From: Manduca sexta
Taxonomy: Eukaryota > Arthropoda > Insecta > Lepidoptera > Sphingidae
Assembly: GCF_014839805.1 (NCBI RefSeq)
Contig: NC_051129.1
Location: 12,776,920-12,840,919 of the forward strand
Direction of reading: 5' to 3'
Length of the DNA stretch: 64,000 bases
Below the pieces are notes generated by a model, which was given only the letters and a program-made list of their open reading frames with translations, had not been told where the DNA came from and ran no database searches. This document shows, in pieces, positions 1 through 9,484 of this stretch. Numbering within the stretch: position 1 is the stretch's first letter; every line of letters begins with the position of its first letter. The position numbers were made by a program, and so were the translations under genes.

Positions 1-110
1 CTAACAGGCCGGCATTATTATATCGACTGCTAAGGGGTAATCATCTCTCGAAAGTCGACATTCTATTGGACCCCACTCCATTTACCATCAGGTAACCGTG
101 CTTGTATAGA
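1..110 (+). repeat. Family B repeat, 3' part, cut by window edge
   Basis: The left edge starts inside a family B copy. It carries the conserved segments AACAGGCCGGCAT, TCGACTGC, GTCGACATTCTATTGGACC and TTTACCATCAGG seen in the copies at 22491 and 62775. The 5' part lies outside the window. Confidence 0.75.
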
Positions 111-504
111 AAAAAATGTAGCTGGCTCCGTATCATGAAACCGCATAGACACATAATGTCAACCAGTCATCTCATGGAAAAAAAATTCCCCCGAAACGTC
201 CAACCAACAGAAAGTCTTAAAAGAAAAAGCAACAGTAATTATTTTTAACAACATTTAAACGTGACAAACCCCATTAGCGCCAAACTGCAATGACAAAAAT
301 ACATTTAAATTAATTAATTGGCAAAGTAAACATCGGCGTGTCGAAATAATTATCGGTGTTAATTGAGTGCGATTGAGTTTACATCGTAATTGGAGTTGGC
401 ATCGGGCTGTTTGATTCGCGGGGGATTTTTTGTGGATGTTTGCGATGTGTTTTTGAATTATTTGAGAGTTCTGTACTAGATATAAAAGGAACTGTATCTA
501 ATAT
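111..504. other. AT-rich intergenic sequence, no gene seen
   Basis: I see no open reading frame, splice-bounded exon or RNA gene here. The sequence is AT-rich with short A and T runs and separates a family B copy from a family A copy. Confidence 0.6.
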
Positions 505-797
505 TACTGGTGGTAGGTCTCTCTTATGTTAGAGTCCGCCTGGGTAGGTACCACCGCAATGTCTATTTCTGCTGCCAAGCAACAGTGAAGTCACTGCTGT
601 GTTCCGGTTTTAAGGACATTGTGGTCAGTGTAACTAATGGAAATAATTAGACATAATATCATAACATGTCTCAGGATGCCGAGCGCAGTGGAATACTTTG
701 TAATTTAAGGCGTTGGATGGTGTTACTACTGTTTATGGGCGGTCGTGTCGCTTACCATCAAGCGAACGGCAATCGTCTCGTCATTAAAAAAAATAAA
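505..797 (+). repeat. Family A SINE-like element
   Basis: Near full-length copy starting ACTGGTGGTAGGTCTCT, with the internal blocks ACCGCAATGTCTATTTCTG, GGATG-CGAGCGCAGTGGAATAC and GGTGTT-CTACTGTTTATGGGCGG, and ending TCGTCATTAAAAAAAATAAAA. Ten copies or fragments occur in the window in both orientations. The A-rich end and the 5'-truncated copies point to spread by reverse transcription. Confidence 0.85.
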
Positions 798-963
798 ACT
801 ATCTAATAAGATAATAAGATAAAAAATCTACAGTATATTATGTGGTATCTCGTTGGTAATAATAAATCATGGACGCTTTAAGATACGGAAAATAATTGTT
901 ATGACACATGTAACTTCCATGGTGTTTTTCCCCTTTTTGAAATAAGAAAAAAGATATACACAT

Positions 964-1281
964 CACGCCTTTATCTCCGAAAGTGTAAGCAGAAGTGCTC
1001 CAGGGGACCTACTTTTCGCCAAGTGTATTCCGTCCCATTATGTTATGGAGACGAGCCCGTCGATATATCGGGCACAAATTCCAATCTCAAGCTGATGGTG
1101 TTTCTACTGTTAATGGGCGGTCGTATCGATTATCATCAGGCAAACGGCAAGCTCGTCTCGTCATTCACAGCAATAAAAAAATACTGAGAAAAAGCCGATA
1201 TTACTTTGCCCGGCCTGTGATACGAACTTAGAACCTCAGAGCACTATCATACGGCGCACGCAATACAGCTATGCTATCGTT
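964..1281 (-). repeat. tRNA-derived SINE (family T), interrupted
   Basis: Minus-strand copy of the T family. The tail side (CGCCTTTATCTCCGAA, TTTTCGCCAAGTGTATTCCG) is at the left. A degenerate tRNA-like head (GGTTCGAA-type box B, here damaged) is at the right. A family A fragment is inserted at 1097-1181, between GCTGAT and ACTGAG, which are contiguous in the intact copy at 26148. Confidence 0.75.
1097..1181 (+). repeat. 5'-truncated family A insert nested in a T SINE
   Basis: Only the last ~85 bases of family A are present, from GGTGTTTCTACTG to the terminal A run. They split the surrounding T element. Loss of the 5' end with the A-rich 3' end kept is typical of LINE-mediated insertion. Confidence 0.75.
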
Positions 1282-1584
1282 ATATCTATGATATATTTAC
1301 TTTATGAACCGCCAAAGCTAAGTATACATTTATTTCAAAACGCGAAATAGATCTGCTTCGCAATAATCGCCTTACGTCAAGCCTTCGAGGATGTTATATG
1401 CAGCGCAACAATTCCTAACTGATCTATTTATCGTAAGCAATAATATACATCGACAATGTAATATTAATAAATCCAGATGTAACAAGGAACAGTCTAGGCT
1501 TGGTAACTGTGAAATAAGTTAATTTAGTGGGAGCGTTTATGCGACATACAATATTTACTGTTCTGGTTTGAAAGAAATATAATC
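1282..1584. other. AT-rich intergenic sequence, nothing recognised
   Basis: No exon-like or repeat-like structure was recognised in this ~300-base stretch. Confidence 0.5.
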
Positions 1585-1700
1585 AAGGGGCCTTGTTGCG
1601 TCTACGGGGGCATATCCGTCTTTTAATAATTACGAGCATCCTCGTTAAAAATCCCCTAGTTATCTATATTGCTATCAAAGCTGTCCTTGATGAGATATGT
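1585..1700 (+). repeat. Family E repeat, directly before a family B copy
   Basis: Starts AAGGGGCCTTGTTGCGTC and runs through a block about an ATCCGTCTTTTAATAATTACG core. A related stretch at 17178-17290 is also followed directly by a minus-strand family B copy. The end resembles the terminus of MITE family C, but the interior differs. Confidence 0.5.
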
Positions 1701-1862
1701 TTACCCCTCGGCAGTCGACACAACTATGCCGGCCTGTTGACACTGGATATACACAAACTATTCCGGAACCCAACACACTTAGGTGGGCCACTATGATAGG
1801 TTTTAAAACTTTATGTACAGTGATCTCTATCCGGGCGGATATAAAATATATCCTACCACCAG
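1701..1862 (-). repeat. Family B repeat, minus orientation
   Basis: Reverse-complement copy carrying CGGCAGTCGACACAACTATG, CCGGCCTGTTGACAC, and at its right end the family start (ATATCCTACCACCAGC read on plus). Confidence 0.8.
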
Positions 1863-2103
1863 CGAAATAAATATACTGTTTAAAGCATTTGCTTCAAATA
1901 TATTTTTTCTCGATGAAAGAATCTCTCTTTTACAATCACTAGAATTATCGATGACTAATCAACATATTCCGAATACAGTATCGCCATCATCGGATTTGAA
2001 ACGATTGATTTACAACCATCAGTCCCGCATAAAGATTGTTTTGGTTATAACACTTATTAGTTCTGTTGCTTTTACATACTTTAATACGGATTTTCTGTTA
2101 TAA
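1863..2103 (+). other. Orphan open frame ending in a membrane-like segment
   Basis: The plus frame running out of the family B copy stays open for about 80 codons to a TAA ending at 2103. The predicted C-terminus has a hydrophobic stretch (IKIVLVITLISSVAFTYF) close to the stop. The visible ATG (1813) lies inside the B repeat, so the frame has no credible start of its own. It may be the tail of a decayed gene or transposon protein cut by the repeat, or a chance frame in AT-rich DNA. I do not recognise it. Confidence 0.2.
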
Positions 2104-2602
2104 ATCATAAGCGTATTACGTTGGACTAGAAAAGCCTTCGGGTTTGCTTTGATACAACTTAACAGCTATGGTTTTGAATTAACAAGAAACTATAGTTTTG
2201 TCTTTTATATGATTGTAAAACAAGGGTGGAATATAAATGCAAATGACTTAGTTATTTTATTTTATTAGACGGAAACCGTTTCGCCTTATACTAGTGCACA
2301 TAATTGAATGTCCCCTGAAGTAAATGCCTCGGGTACTTATTAATGGACTTAACAGTTGAATGTTATGTCATGAACAATTAATGTCGGACAATAGACAATT
2401 TTGATACTTCTGGCTGGCTCGATCGAAAGTAGCGGCATTCAACCTTCATGGCATGGCTTGAGCATGGCTGACTTTGCTTAACACATAGCTGCCTTTGCTT
2501 GATATATGGTGTCCTGTTACAATTGTTGACACTTAAATGTGTTGAAAATTTGTGAGGGTATTTGTGATTTGTTTTCGCTATAAAACAATGATCGTTTGAC
2601 AG
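2104..2602. other. Intergenic sequence, nothing recognised
   Basis: AT-rich with no gene-like structure, except that its last ~40 bases form a plausible splice acceptor (TTTGACAG ending at 2602) for the candidate exon that follows. Confidence 0.45.
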
Positions 2603-2795
2603 GTCGAGGCTTACCGATCCAAAGGGCGATATCACTCTACCTATCCACAATAAGAACGAGTATATGAAACTCCTACACTGCACAAGACCGCAGTTCCGTC
2701 CTCGCCGTCAAGGACCTCGCCCCATTCGCCGTCCTCCCGACCTTCTGATAGTTCCGGCCCGCGTGTCGACGAAAACGTTTACGGGTAGTTGTTAA
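2603..2795 (+). CDS. Candidate terminal exon of a convergent plus-strand gene
   Basis: A GC-rich island in AT-rich DNA. After an acceptor-like TTGACAG, one frame is open from 2604 to a TAA at 2793-2795. It begins with codons reading SRLTDPKGDITLPIHNKNEY, then becomes Arg/Pro-rich. A second frame, open from about 2654 to a TAG at 2786-2788, reads as a Ser/Pro-rich tail (core SSPSRTSPHSPSSRPSDSSG) ending VDENVYG, which looks more protein-like. The switch suggests either a one-base shift (decay or assembly error) or that only one frame is real. A poly(A) signal follows at 3030. If real, the gene runs toward the cyclase gene and ends about 13 kb from its 3' end. The family is not recognised. Confidence 0.3.
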
Positions 2796-5467
2796 TACAG
2801 TCATCCTATAACAGCTGATGTTTCCATCCTTAACCATCCATCCTGAGCCGAGGTTCGTAACCCGTTAGTAGGTAGCCCTCAGCCTCGTCTCTTAATTCAG
2901 AGGATAACTAAAGCAGGACCTTAACCCTTGTCAAGCTAACGAACGTATACCAGGTTAACAAATAGATCGAGGCAGTTGGTTTTCCGTTACCGTTTGGTTG
3001 TTGCTGTCTTTTTGAATGTATTTCTGTTAAATAAATGGTAGATCTTATTATTTTAATCAAAAACGTTTCTATTTCTAACAGTATAATAAGGAGTTCGCGC
3101 GTCCTTTCGCACATTCATAAATTTTTCGGTATAATATTGTGTATTCACTGTAAGACATCGTACTACATAGTAGATTAGATAGCAATACATCACAAGAAAC
3201 TGACGAGCAATAGATTGAACTGGAAGAAGATGCCATGAAAATTGTAACACATGAAACTAAGAATTTCTACACAGCTAAGAAAAAATTAACAAAATTGCTT
3301 TTCCTTGATTGACTCAATTGAGATATGCAGAATGTGCCAATTTTAGAAGATGTTAGTCATGTTTTGTGAGCCTATAATAATGGGAACAATTTCGTAAAAC
3401 TCTAAAACAAACAGTAAATTTTGTCATCGACTAACAATATTGTCAAATACGTCTAATTTGTATTAAAAACTCATTATACCACCAATCAATTCTTATCCAA
3501 CCATTATCTACGAATGGACGGACAAAACAAATGGTTTCTTATTAAACACATTAGACACTTGAATATCTTTCGGCAATAAATACGATATCTTAATTTGGAG
3601 ACCTTGTAACCAATGATTTATTGTTATCAATAAATAAATAAATTTGTTAAATATTTAATGGTGTTTCATTTAGCAAATCCCCTTGGTATGTTGATATTCA
3701 AATTAATTTAATAATGAATGTTAAAGTTTAAGACGTATAGTCTAATGAAATAGGGAATTCGTTTTCAGAAACATTCTAGAATAGTATTGCAATGTCGTTA
3801 ACATATATTTTGGAAATTATTGAAGGACTCCAAAAGGCTATCTATCAAATACTAAATATAAAACTTGTGACAGTCCAAGAATACCACAACATAATTGATT
3901 TATTTAAAATTAAGAATTGATGATAATTATTTACATATCGTTTAAAATATTATTGCGTCCACTATTATTCAAAGTTAATGTTACTACTAAAATAATTTTA
4001 GATAAAATCTGAATTTATTTTACATCATACCCCCAAAACTACGCAATATTCATCAACAAGACAAGGTAACAATCCAAAAACCCTTATCAATACCTATTTG
4101 TTGACTCGTTCGCCGTTATCCGTAGCCAATTATTTGCCCGTGGACAAGTTTAGCACGCGACGCCGCTCGTAAATATGATCCGATCGGTACCGGACGTGGT
4201 CGAAATGAGAGCACTCGTCGGCTTGGATTTTGAACGCTGGATTGGATTTTAGGCGTTCAGAATTGGAATACTGTTGGTTTTAAAAATTCATACTGTGCGT
4301 CAGAGGTAAAGGGTCCATACAATCTGACTCCTGTCGACATCCTTTTCGTAATTTATGTAGAATCTAATTATCATTAGAACGACATGCAGAGCGTATTTAT
4401 GCATAATATTATTAGTACTTATATGTTCTATCGGGTTCCCTTCTCGAAAAATTTACCATTCGCAACTGCTATACGCAACCAAATTTAATTCTAATTAATG
4501 CGTTTTACAGACCGACAACTAAACAAGTTTAGCTTCTATAGGAAAGATATTTTTTTATGTATTGGGTGTCGACAAACTACGTGAATTAATCTATGTACTT
4601 TTTTGCGTAAGGTTGTCATAAGGTAGCTTGTGAATGATGTCCCAAATGTTAAAAGTCTTCTGCGGGAGCTATTTAGATTGGAATAATTAAGTTAAAAATT
4701 ATTTAAATAATATATTATCAAATTTTAAAAATTCTTGGTATTTAAAAATTAACCCTATTCATAAAACATTTTAAGTTTTAATCCCTTTCAGAGACAATGA
4801 TATCGTTAAAAGTTCCAAAAAATACTCCAAACTGTAATGTTAACTCGATTGCATAATATACTGTGTTTACGTTACATTTTTCACAATAAAGAGGTACTTA
4901 CATTATCTCGTGGGTTTGTTTCGTCCAATTTATTCGTACTCAGAGCGATAAACATAATACTTTTGGTGAACTTTTTGTGTACAAGAAAAATATGTATTGA
5001 ATGGACTTTTGTAAGTGTATCAGTGTGGATTCGTTGCTATTGGAACGGAGTTGTTTAATTTGGTAAATGTTGATAAAGTTATGAATAAACTATGCGAAAT
5101 TAGGTGTACTATTTGCACCGTTAGGCAACGCGTAGACGCTGTCTATTTATTGCCAAAATATAGCACTCTAACAGGGAACTAGCAAATGCTTCAACCTCAG
5201 CGGACAACCACGTTAAGATTCACAGTAACCTAGTTTCTCAGTAACGATTTAACGGCGTCTGGGCAATATCTACACATCCAATGATAACATCGAGCTATAT
5301 AGAAACTTATTTCTAACTCCAATATTAAAAAAACAAATGAGCACTAAGACAACAATTATACTTAGACAACAACTATACAATTATAATTTTCTAGAATACA
5401 TAATTTTTACAGTCGACATTTTCTTTGGACTTAACATTAGATGTAGAGAAGCCACTTAGCCGTGCAA
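2796..5467. other. Intergenic sequence; possible 3' UTR at its start
   Basis: The first ~240 bases have mixed composition and reach an AATAAA at 3030-3035. They could be the 3' UTR of the preceding candidate exon. The remainder is AT-rich with no supported gene. A short more GC-rich patch at 4120-4260 has no convincing frame on either strand. Confidence 0.4.
3030..3035 (+). terminator. Possible poly(A) signal AATAAA
   Basis: Canonical hexamer 240 bases past the candidate stop at 2795. In AT-rich DNA such hexamers are common, so the link to the upstream exon is tentative. Confidence 0.25.
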
Positions 5468-5741
5468 TTTTTTTTTATTGCTTCGAATGACGAAACGAGC
5501 TTGCCGTTTGCCTAATGGTTAGCGACACCTTGAATTATAAAGTATTGCTTAGTATTCCACTGCCATGGCGTTCCTGAGACATGAGATGTTAAGTCTTATT
5601 ATGTTCAGTAACTACACAGGCTACGTTGCTCTTAAAACCGGAACACAACAGTGACTACACACTGTTGCTTAGCGGTAGAAATAGACATTGCGGTGGTACC
5701 TACCCAGGCGGACTGTCATATGTATGAGATACCTACCACCA
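5468..5741 (-). repeat. Family A SINE-like element, minus orientation
   Basis: Starts with the reverse complement of the A-rich tail (TTTTTTTTTATTGCTTCGAA) and ends with the reverse complement of the family start (ATACCTACCACCA). A small internal deletion is seen between CTAATGGTTAGCGAC and ACCTTGAATTA. Confidence 0.85.
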
Positions 5742-7075
5742 ATCAACCAAATTATCCATAACAGTATAATAAAATTATATAACTACCTACTTATTCAGTA
5801 ACAGAATGCTAACCTAATAAATACAACGACAAAAGGCAAGGCGTGTCGTGCACAGAAAGTCGAGATTTATTTTTATTCATTCCAGTAATACATTTATCAT
5901 TAACAAATTGACGCTTTCGAGTCGTAACGAGAGCCCGCGCCGAGACAGTTTTGTTATGGAAATCTCGTGGTTCCGTATGTTAATGTATTATGAGTTATGT
6001 GGGCTATTTTTAAATCGATTTATCCTTATTGATTTATTGGGTCTATGTATGTGGCGTAGTCGGTCGGTATAGCAAGCTGAGGTGGGTTCGATAATCTGGT
6101 TGAGTAATTCTGTCTAAATTCTTAGTATTTGAAATCAATATTTTATCGATAAAATAGTTTAATATATTACTTGAGACGTAAACTAGTTGACAAATAGGTG
6201 ATACTTTGCATGTATTTTTTAATTCCATGACCGCATCGATCGTTTTTTGAATGTTATAGAGAGCAAACGAGCATACAGTTCACCTGATTGTAAGTGATCA
6301 TCACCTCTGAACATACGCAATACCAGGGAGCATAGAGAAGCGTTGCCGGCCTTCTAGATGGGAATACACTCTTTTTCCAAGTCATCAGGCCGTATCTTTC
6401 GGAAATACTACTGGCGGCAATTGCTTCTATAGTTTTGTAGAACAATATCACTCTGCATAATATGGCTGTGTTTACGCCTCTACCTAACCCTTTAGGTAGA
6501 GGCGAGAGGCGTTATAGAGGGATGATTGTTTTTAAAGGCTAAAAATGGTTTTCACGTCAAAGCTTCCACAGACTGAACCCAAATACAAATGGCGGGCATG
6601 TTTTACGCGAATCGATTTAAACATCACTATATAGATATTCAAAGCGGTGACTTTATATGTTACGCGTTATTTACGATTGTATGCAACGCAGGTGTTAATT
6701 TGAGATAATTGTACTGTGGTAGCTAACAAATCAGAATAACGTATCGGTCGCGTACCTACACTGCGGAGTTGTGGAATTTTACATTTCTATTTTTGATTTC
6801 TTTTTTTTTGCAATATTCCCTGTTGCCAAAAACACGACTCGAATCCGTACCGTCTTATTGGTTGAGAGAATAACACGTGACCGACGCATTGTTCTTTCGA
6901 TCTATCAATCATCAAATTTAAACATCGACTTACGAGTCGCTTTGAGTTTCATCGTCGGAGGCTTGTTCACTTTTTTATATTTATATATGCATTGATTTTT
7001 TAAGATATATATAAAATTAAAAAGTGACTGTCAAAAGAGAGTACCTATGATAATACATAATATATAAGCCTTGTA
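5742..7075. other. Intergenic sequence with one family D repeat
   Basis: Apart from the family D copy at 6255-6440, I see no gene. Short frames on both strands lack splice sites or recognisable content. Confidence 0.5.
6255..6440 (+). repeat. Family D repeat
   Basis: Contains GTTATAGAGAGCAAACGAGC, TAAGTGATCATCACC, AATACCAGGGAGCATAGAG and TCGTATCTTTCGG-like blocks. The same blocks recur in the same order at 21848-22190, where they are split by a MITE. Confidence 0.65.
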
Positions 7076-7345
7076 TTATATACCGCCCATTATTGAGCAC
7101 CAATCTCCTCTACTACAGAGAATGTTTAGATCTCAGACCGCCATGCTGGCCTAGTGCAGATTAGCAAACTTCACATATCTTTGAATTTCTAATTAATTCT
7201 TAGGTATGTAGGTCTCCTCGCGATTTTTTTATCGGTTTAAGCGAACTATACTAGATAAATATTACAAAAGTAACTTCAAAAACTCTTGCCTTGGGTATGA
7301 ATCTTACAAAGCTTCGTCTCAGCAGTCCGTTGTAATCCCAACTGA
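7076..7345 (-). repeat. Family G tRNA-like SINE, degenerate, minus
   Basis: Carries CCGCCCATTATTGAGCAC, CGCCATGCTGGCCTAGTGC, TTCACATATCTTTGAA and the head-side segment GCTTCGTCTCAGCAGTCCGTT, in the same order as the better-preserved copy starting at 7425. Confidence 0.7.
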
Positions 7346-7424
7346 GCTATCGTCCACGTTACATCTAAATCCAGAATAAAAATTTCACACAAACATTTTT
7401 GTCTTAAACCCAAATTTATTATAT

Positions 7425-7700
7425 AGTGTCCCACTATTGGGCACGGGCCTCCTTTACTACTGAGAGGGAATAGGCCTTAGTCCACCACGCTGGCCTCGTG
7501 CGGATTGGTAGACTTCACACACCCTCGAAAATTCCTATAGAGAACTTCTCTGGTGTGTAGGTTTCCTCACGATGTTTTCCTTCACCGTTAAAGCGAGCGA
7601 TAATTCACAAAGAATACACACATATTTTTTTAGAAAAGTCAGATGTGTGCCCTTGGGATTTGAACCTGCGGACATTCGTCTCGGCAGTCCGTTCCACAAC
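7425..7700 (-). repeat. Family G tRNA-like SINE, well preserved, minus
   Basis: Contains CACTATTGGGCACGGGCC, CCACGCTGGCCTCGTGCGG, GGTTTCCTCACGATGTTTTC and, at the head, GGGATTTGAACCTGCGGACA plus CGTCTCGGCAGTCCGTTCC. Read on the minus strand the head has a box-B-like GGTTCAAATCC, as expected for a tRNA-derived pol III promoter. It lies about 80 bases from a second copy in the same orientation. Confidence 0.8.
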
Positions 7701-8849
7701 TAATACCTAATATGCATTTTGCTTGTATTGTTTTGTCGTTTTAATTTTACATAATATGCTCCCAGCTTCATACTATCAGTGGTTGCACTCCAAATATCTT
7801 CATATTGGCTTTCCCTGTAGTCCTTGTAAATCGCATCAAAATGAAGATTACAGAACAATTTGCAAGAACATACCATATCTTGCATAATATATTCATTTTG
7901 GAATTTTGATTTGGCAATATGTTTTTTGGTTATTGATATACAAGAATTTCTTAGGATGTGAGATTTGATAGTCTATAATGCTAGTTTAGAAGCAAGTTCC
8001 TGAGGTATAATATCTCAAGAATTTCAAGATGTCTCTACACTGGTAACAATATTCTAGTAGTGTTATAAATATGTCACGTGCTGCAAGTCCTTCAAAATTA
8101 GCAGAAGTTAGCTTGCCGATCGTGATTTTTGATACTATAAAAATTGCTTGCGGTAGTCGACTTTTACAAGTTTTCTTGCCAATCTAAACCTTATTTTCGA
8201 AACGGTCTGCACCTGTAAGCACAGGTGTTGGGCGTCTAAATATAACGTGAACAGACGACCTGAAAACAGAAACTCTCTATTTAAATGAATTATAATTAGA
8301 AACATTCCAAATTATTACACAATAATTACTCTCAAACCTTAACAAGCTCCCCTTTGCATAGACTAGCAAACAACAAGCATCCAAATGAAAACAATGATAT
8401 AATTGCTAAAATATTAAGTGCAGTTACCATCGCCCGCGTTGCACACGGCAATTGATTCAGGGAACCGCGCGAACCAGATCGCGCGGCCATTTTATTGCTT
8501 GGACCAATTTTTTACCGTTTACACGCTATTTAGGGTGGCTTCTGATGGCGGCCAATTTCATCTCCTTAATGGGATGTATATGATTAATTGCGGTATTCAA
8601 TACATTATATTTTTGGCGTATCAAGTCTGGTAGAGGACGGTCTGGTGAATTTTTTGAGCAATATCTAAATAAGTATTATATTATCTAAAGTGTCCGTTAG
8701 CTGGGAGACTAAATATACACATCTAACATTAATATTTATCATGAAGAAAGAGGAATGTATCATTACTATGGATTTATTGCTCACAGTTGATACATTTCTT
8801 CGGTAAGTTCTTACGATGCAAAAGTTTAATTCTACAAAATATTTTGCAG
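7701..8849. other. Intergenic sequence, no gene seen
   Basis: AT-rich. A slightly GC-richer patch at 8415-8500 contains CCGCGCGAACCAGATCGCGC, a near-palindrome, but no convincing exon. Confidence 0.5.
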
Positions 8850-9178
8850 CCTGATGGGAGTGGAATAGACTGCCAAGACGAATATCTGCGGGTTCAAAAC
8901 CCAAGAGTACGCACTTCTGAACTGATGTGTGATTTATCGCTTGAATTAACTTGGCTGAATTGAACTTGGTTGGTAAAGGAATTTATTGCGAGGAAGGAAT
9001 TTATTTGTTCCGTAACCAAGTTCTCCATAAGAATTTCAAAGGTATGTGAAGTTTGTCTTCTCTCGCTAGGTAAGCATGCTGAACTCCTTAGTTCATCACA
9101 AGTCTAAAGCTGGCATGGCCTTCTCTGTTATTGAAGGGCCTTCTATTGTAGAGGAGGTCCATGCCGAGCAGTAGACTT
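8850..9178 (+). repeat. Family G SINE, plus orientation
   Basis: The head (GACTGCCAAGACGAATATCT, GCGGGTTCAAAACCCAAGAG) is followed by the TTTCAAAGGTATGTGAAGTT block and the tail with CTATTGTAGAGGAGGTCC. It is the mirror image in order of the copy at 7425. An extra ~60 bases in the middle make it longer. Confidence 0.7.
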
Positions 9179-9183
9179 ATATT

Positions 9184-9484
9184 GTTTTTTTTCTTTTGCT
9201 TTGAATGACGAGACGAGCTTCCCCGTTACCTGTAAGCGATACGACAGCCCACAAATAGTAGAAACACCATCCAACACCTTGAATTACAAAGTATTATTTG
9301 GTATTCCACTGCGCTCGCATCATGGGACATGAGATTTTAAGTCTTATTATGTCCAGCAGTTACACTGGCTACAATGTTCTTTAAACCAGAATACAGCAGT
9401 GACTACAGCTGCTTAGCGGCAGATATAGACATTGCGGTGGTACCTATCCAGGCGAACTCTCACATATGAGAGACCTACGACCAG
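9184..9484 (-). repeat. Family A SINE-like element, minus
   Basis: Near full length, from TTTTTTTTCTTTTGCTTTGA (tail) to GAGAGACCTACGACCAG (start), with all internal blocks. Confidence 0.85.

Noticed and set aside
7425..7700. Functional tRNA gene in the family G head
   Set aside because: A box-B-like motif is present, but no acceptor stem or cloverleaf can be formed; it is a SINE head. The same holds for the T SINE heads.
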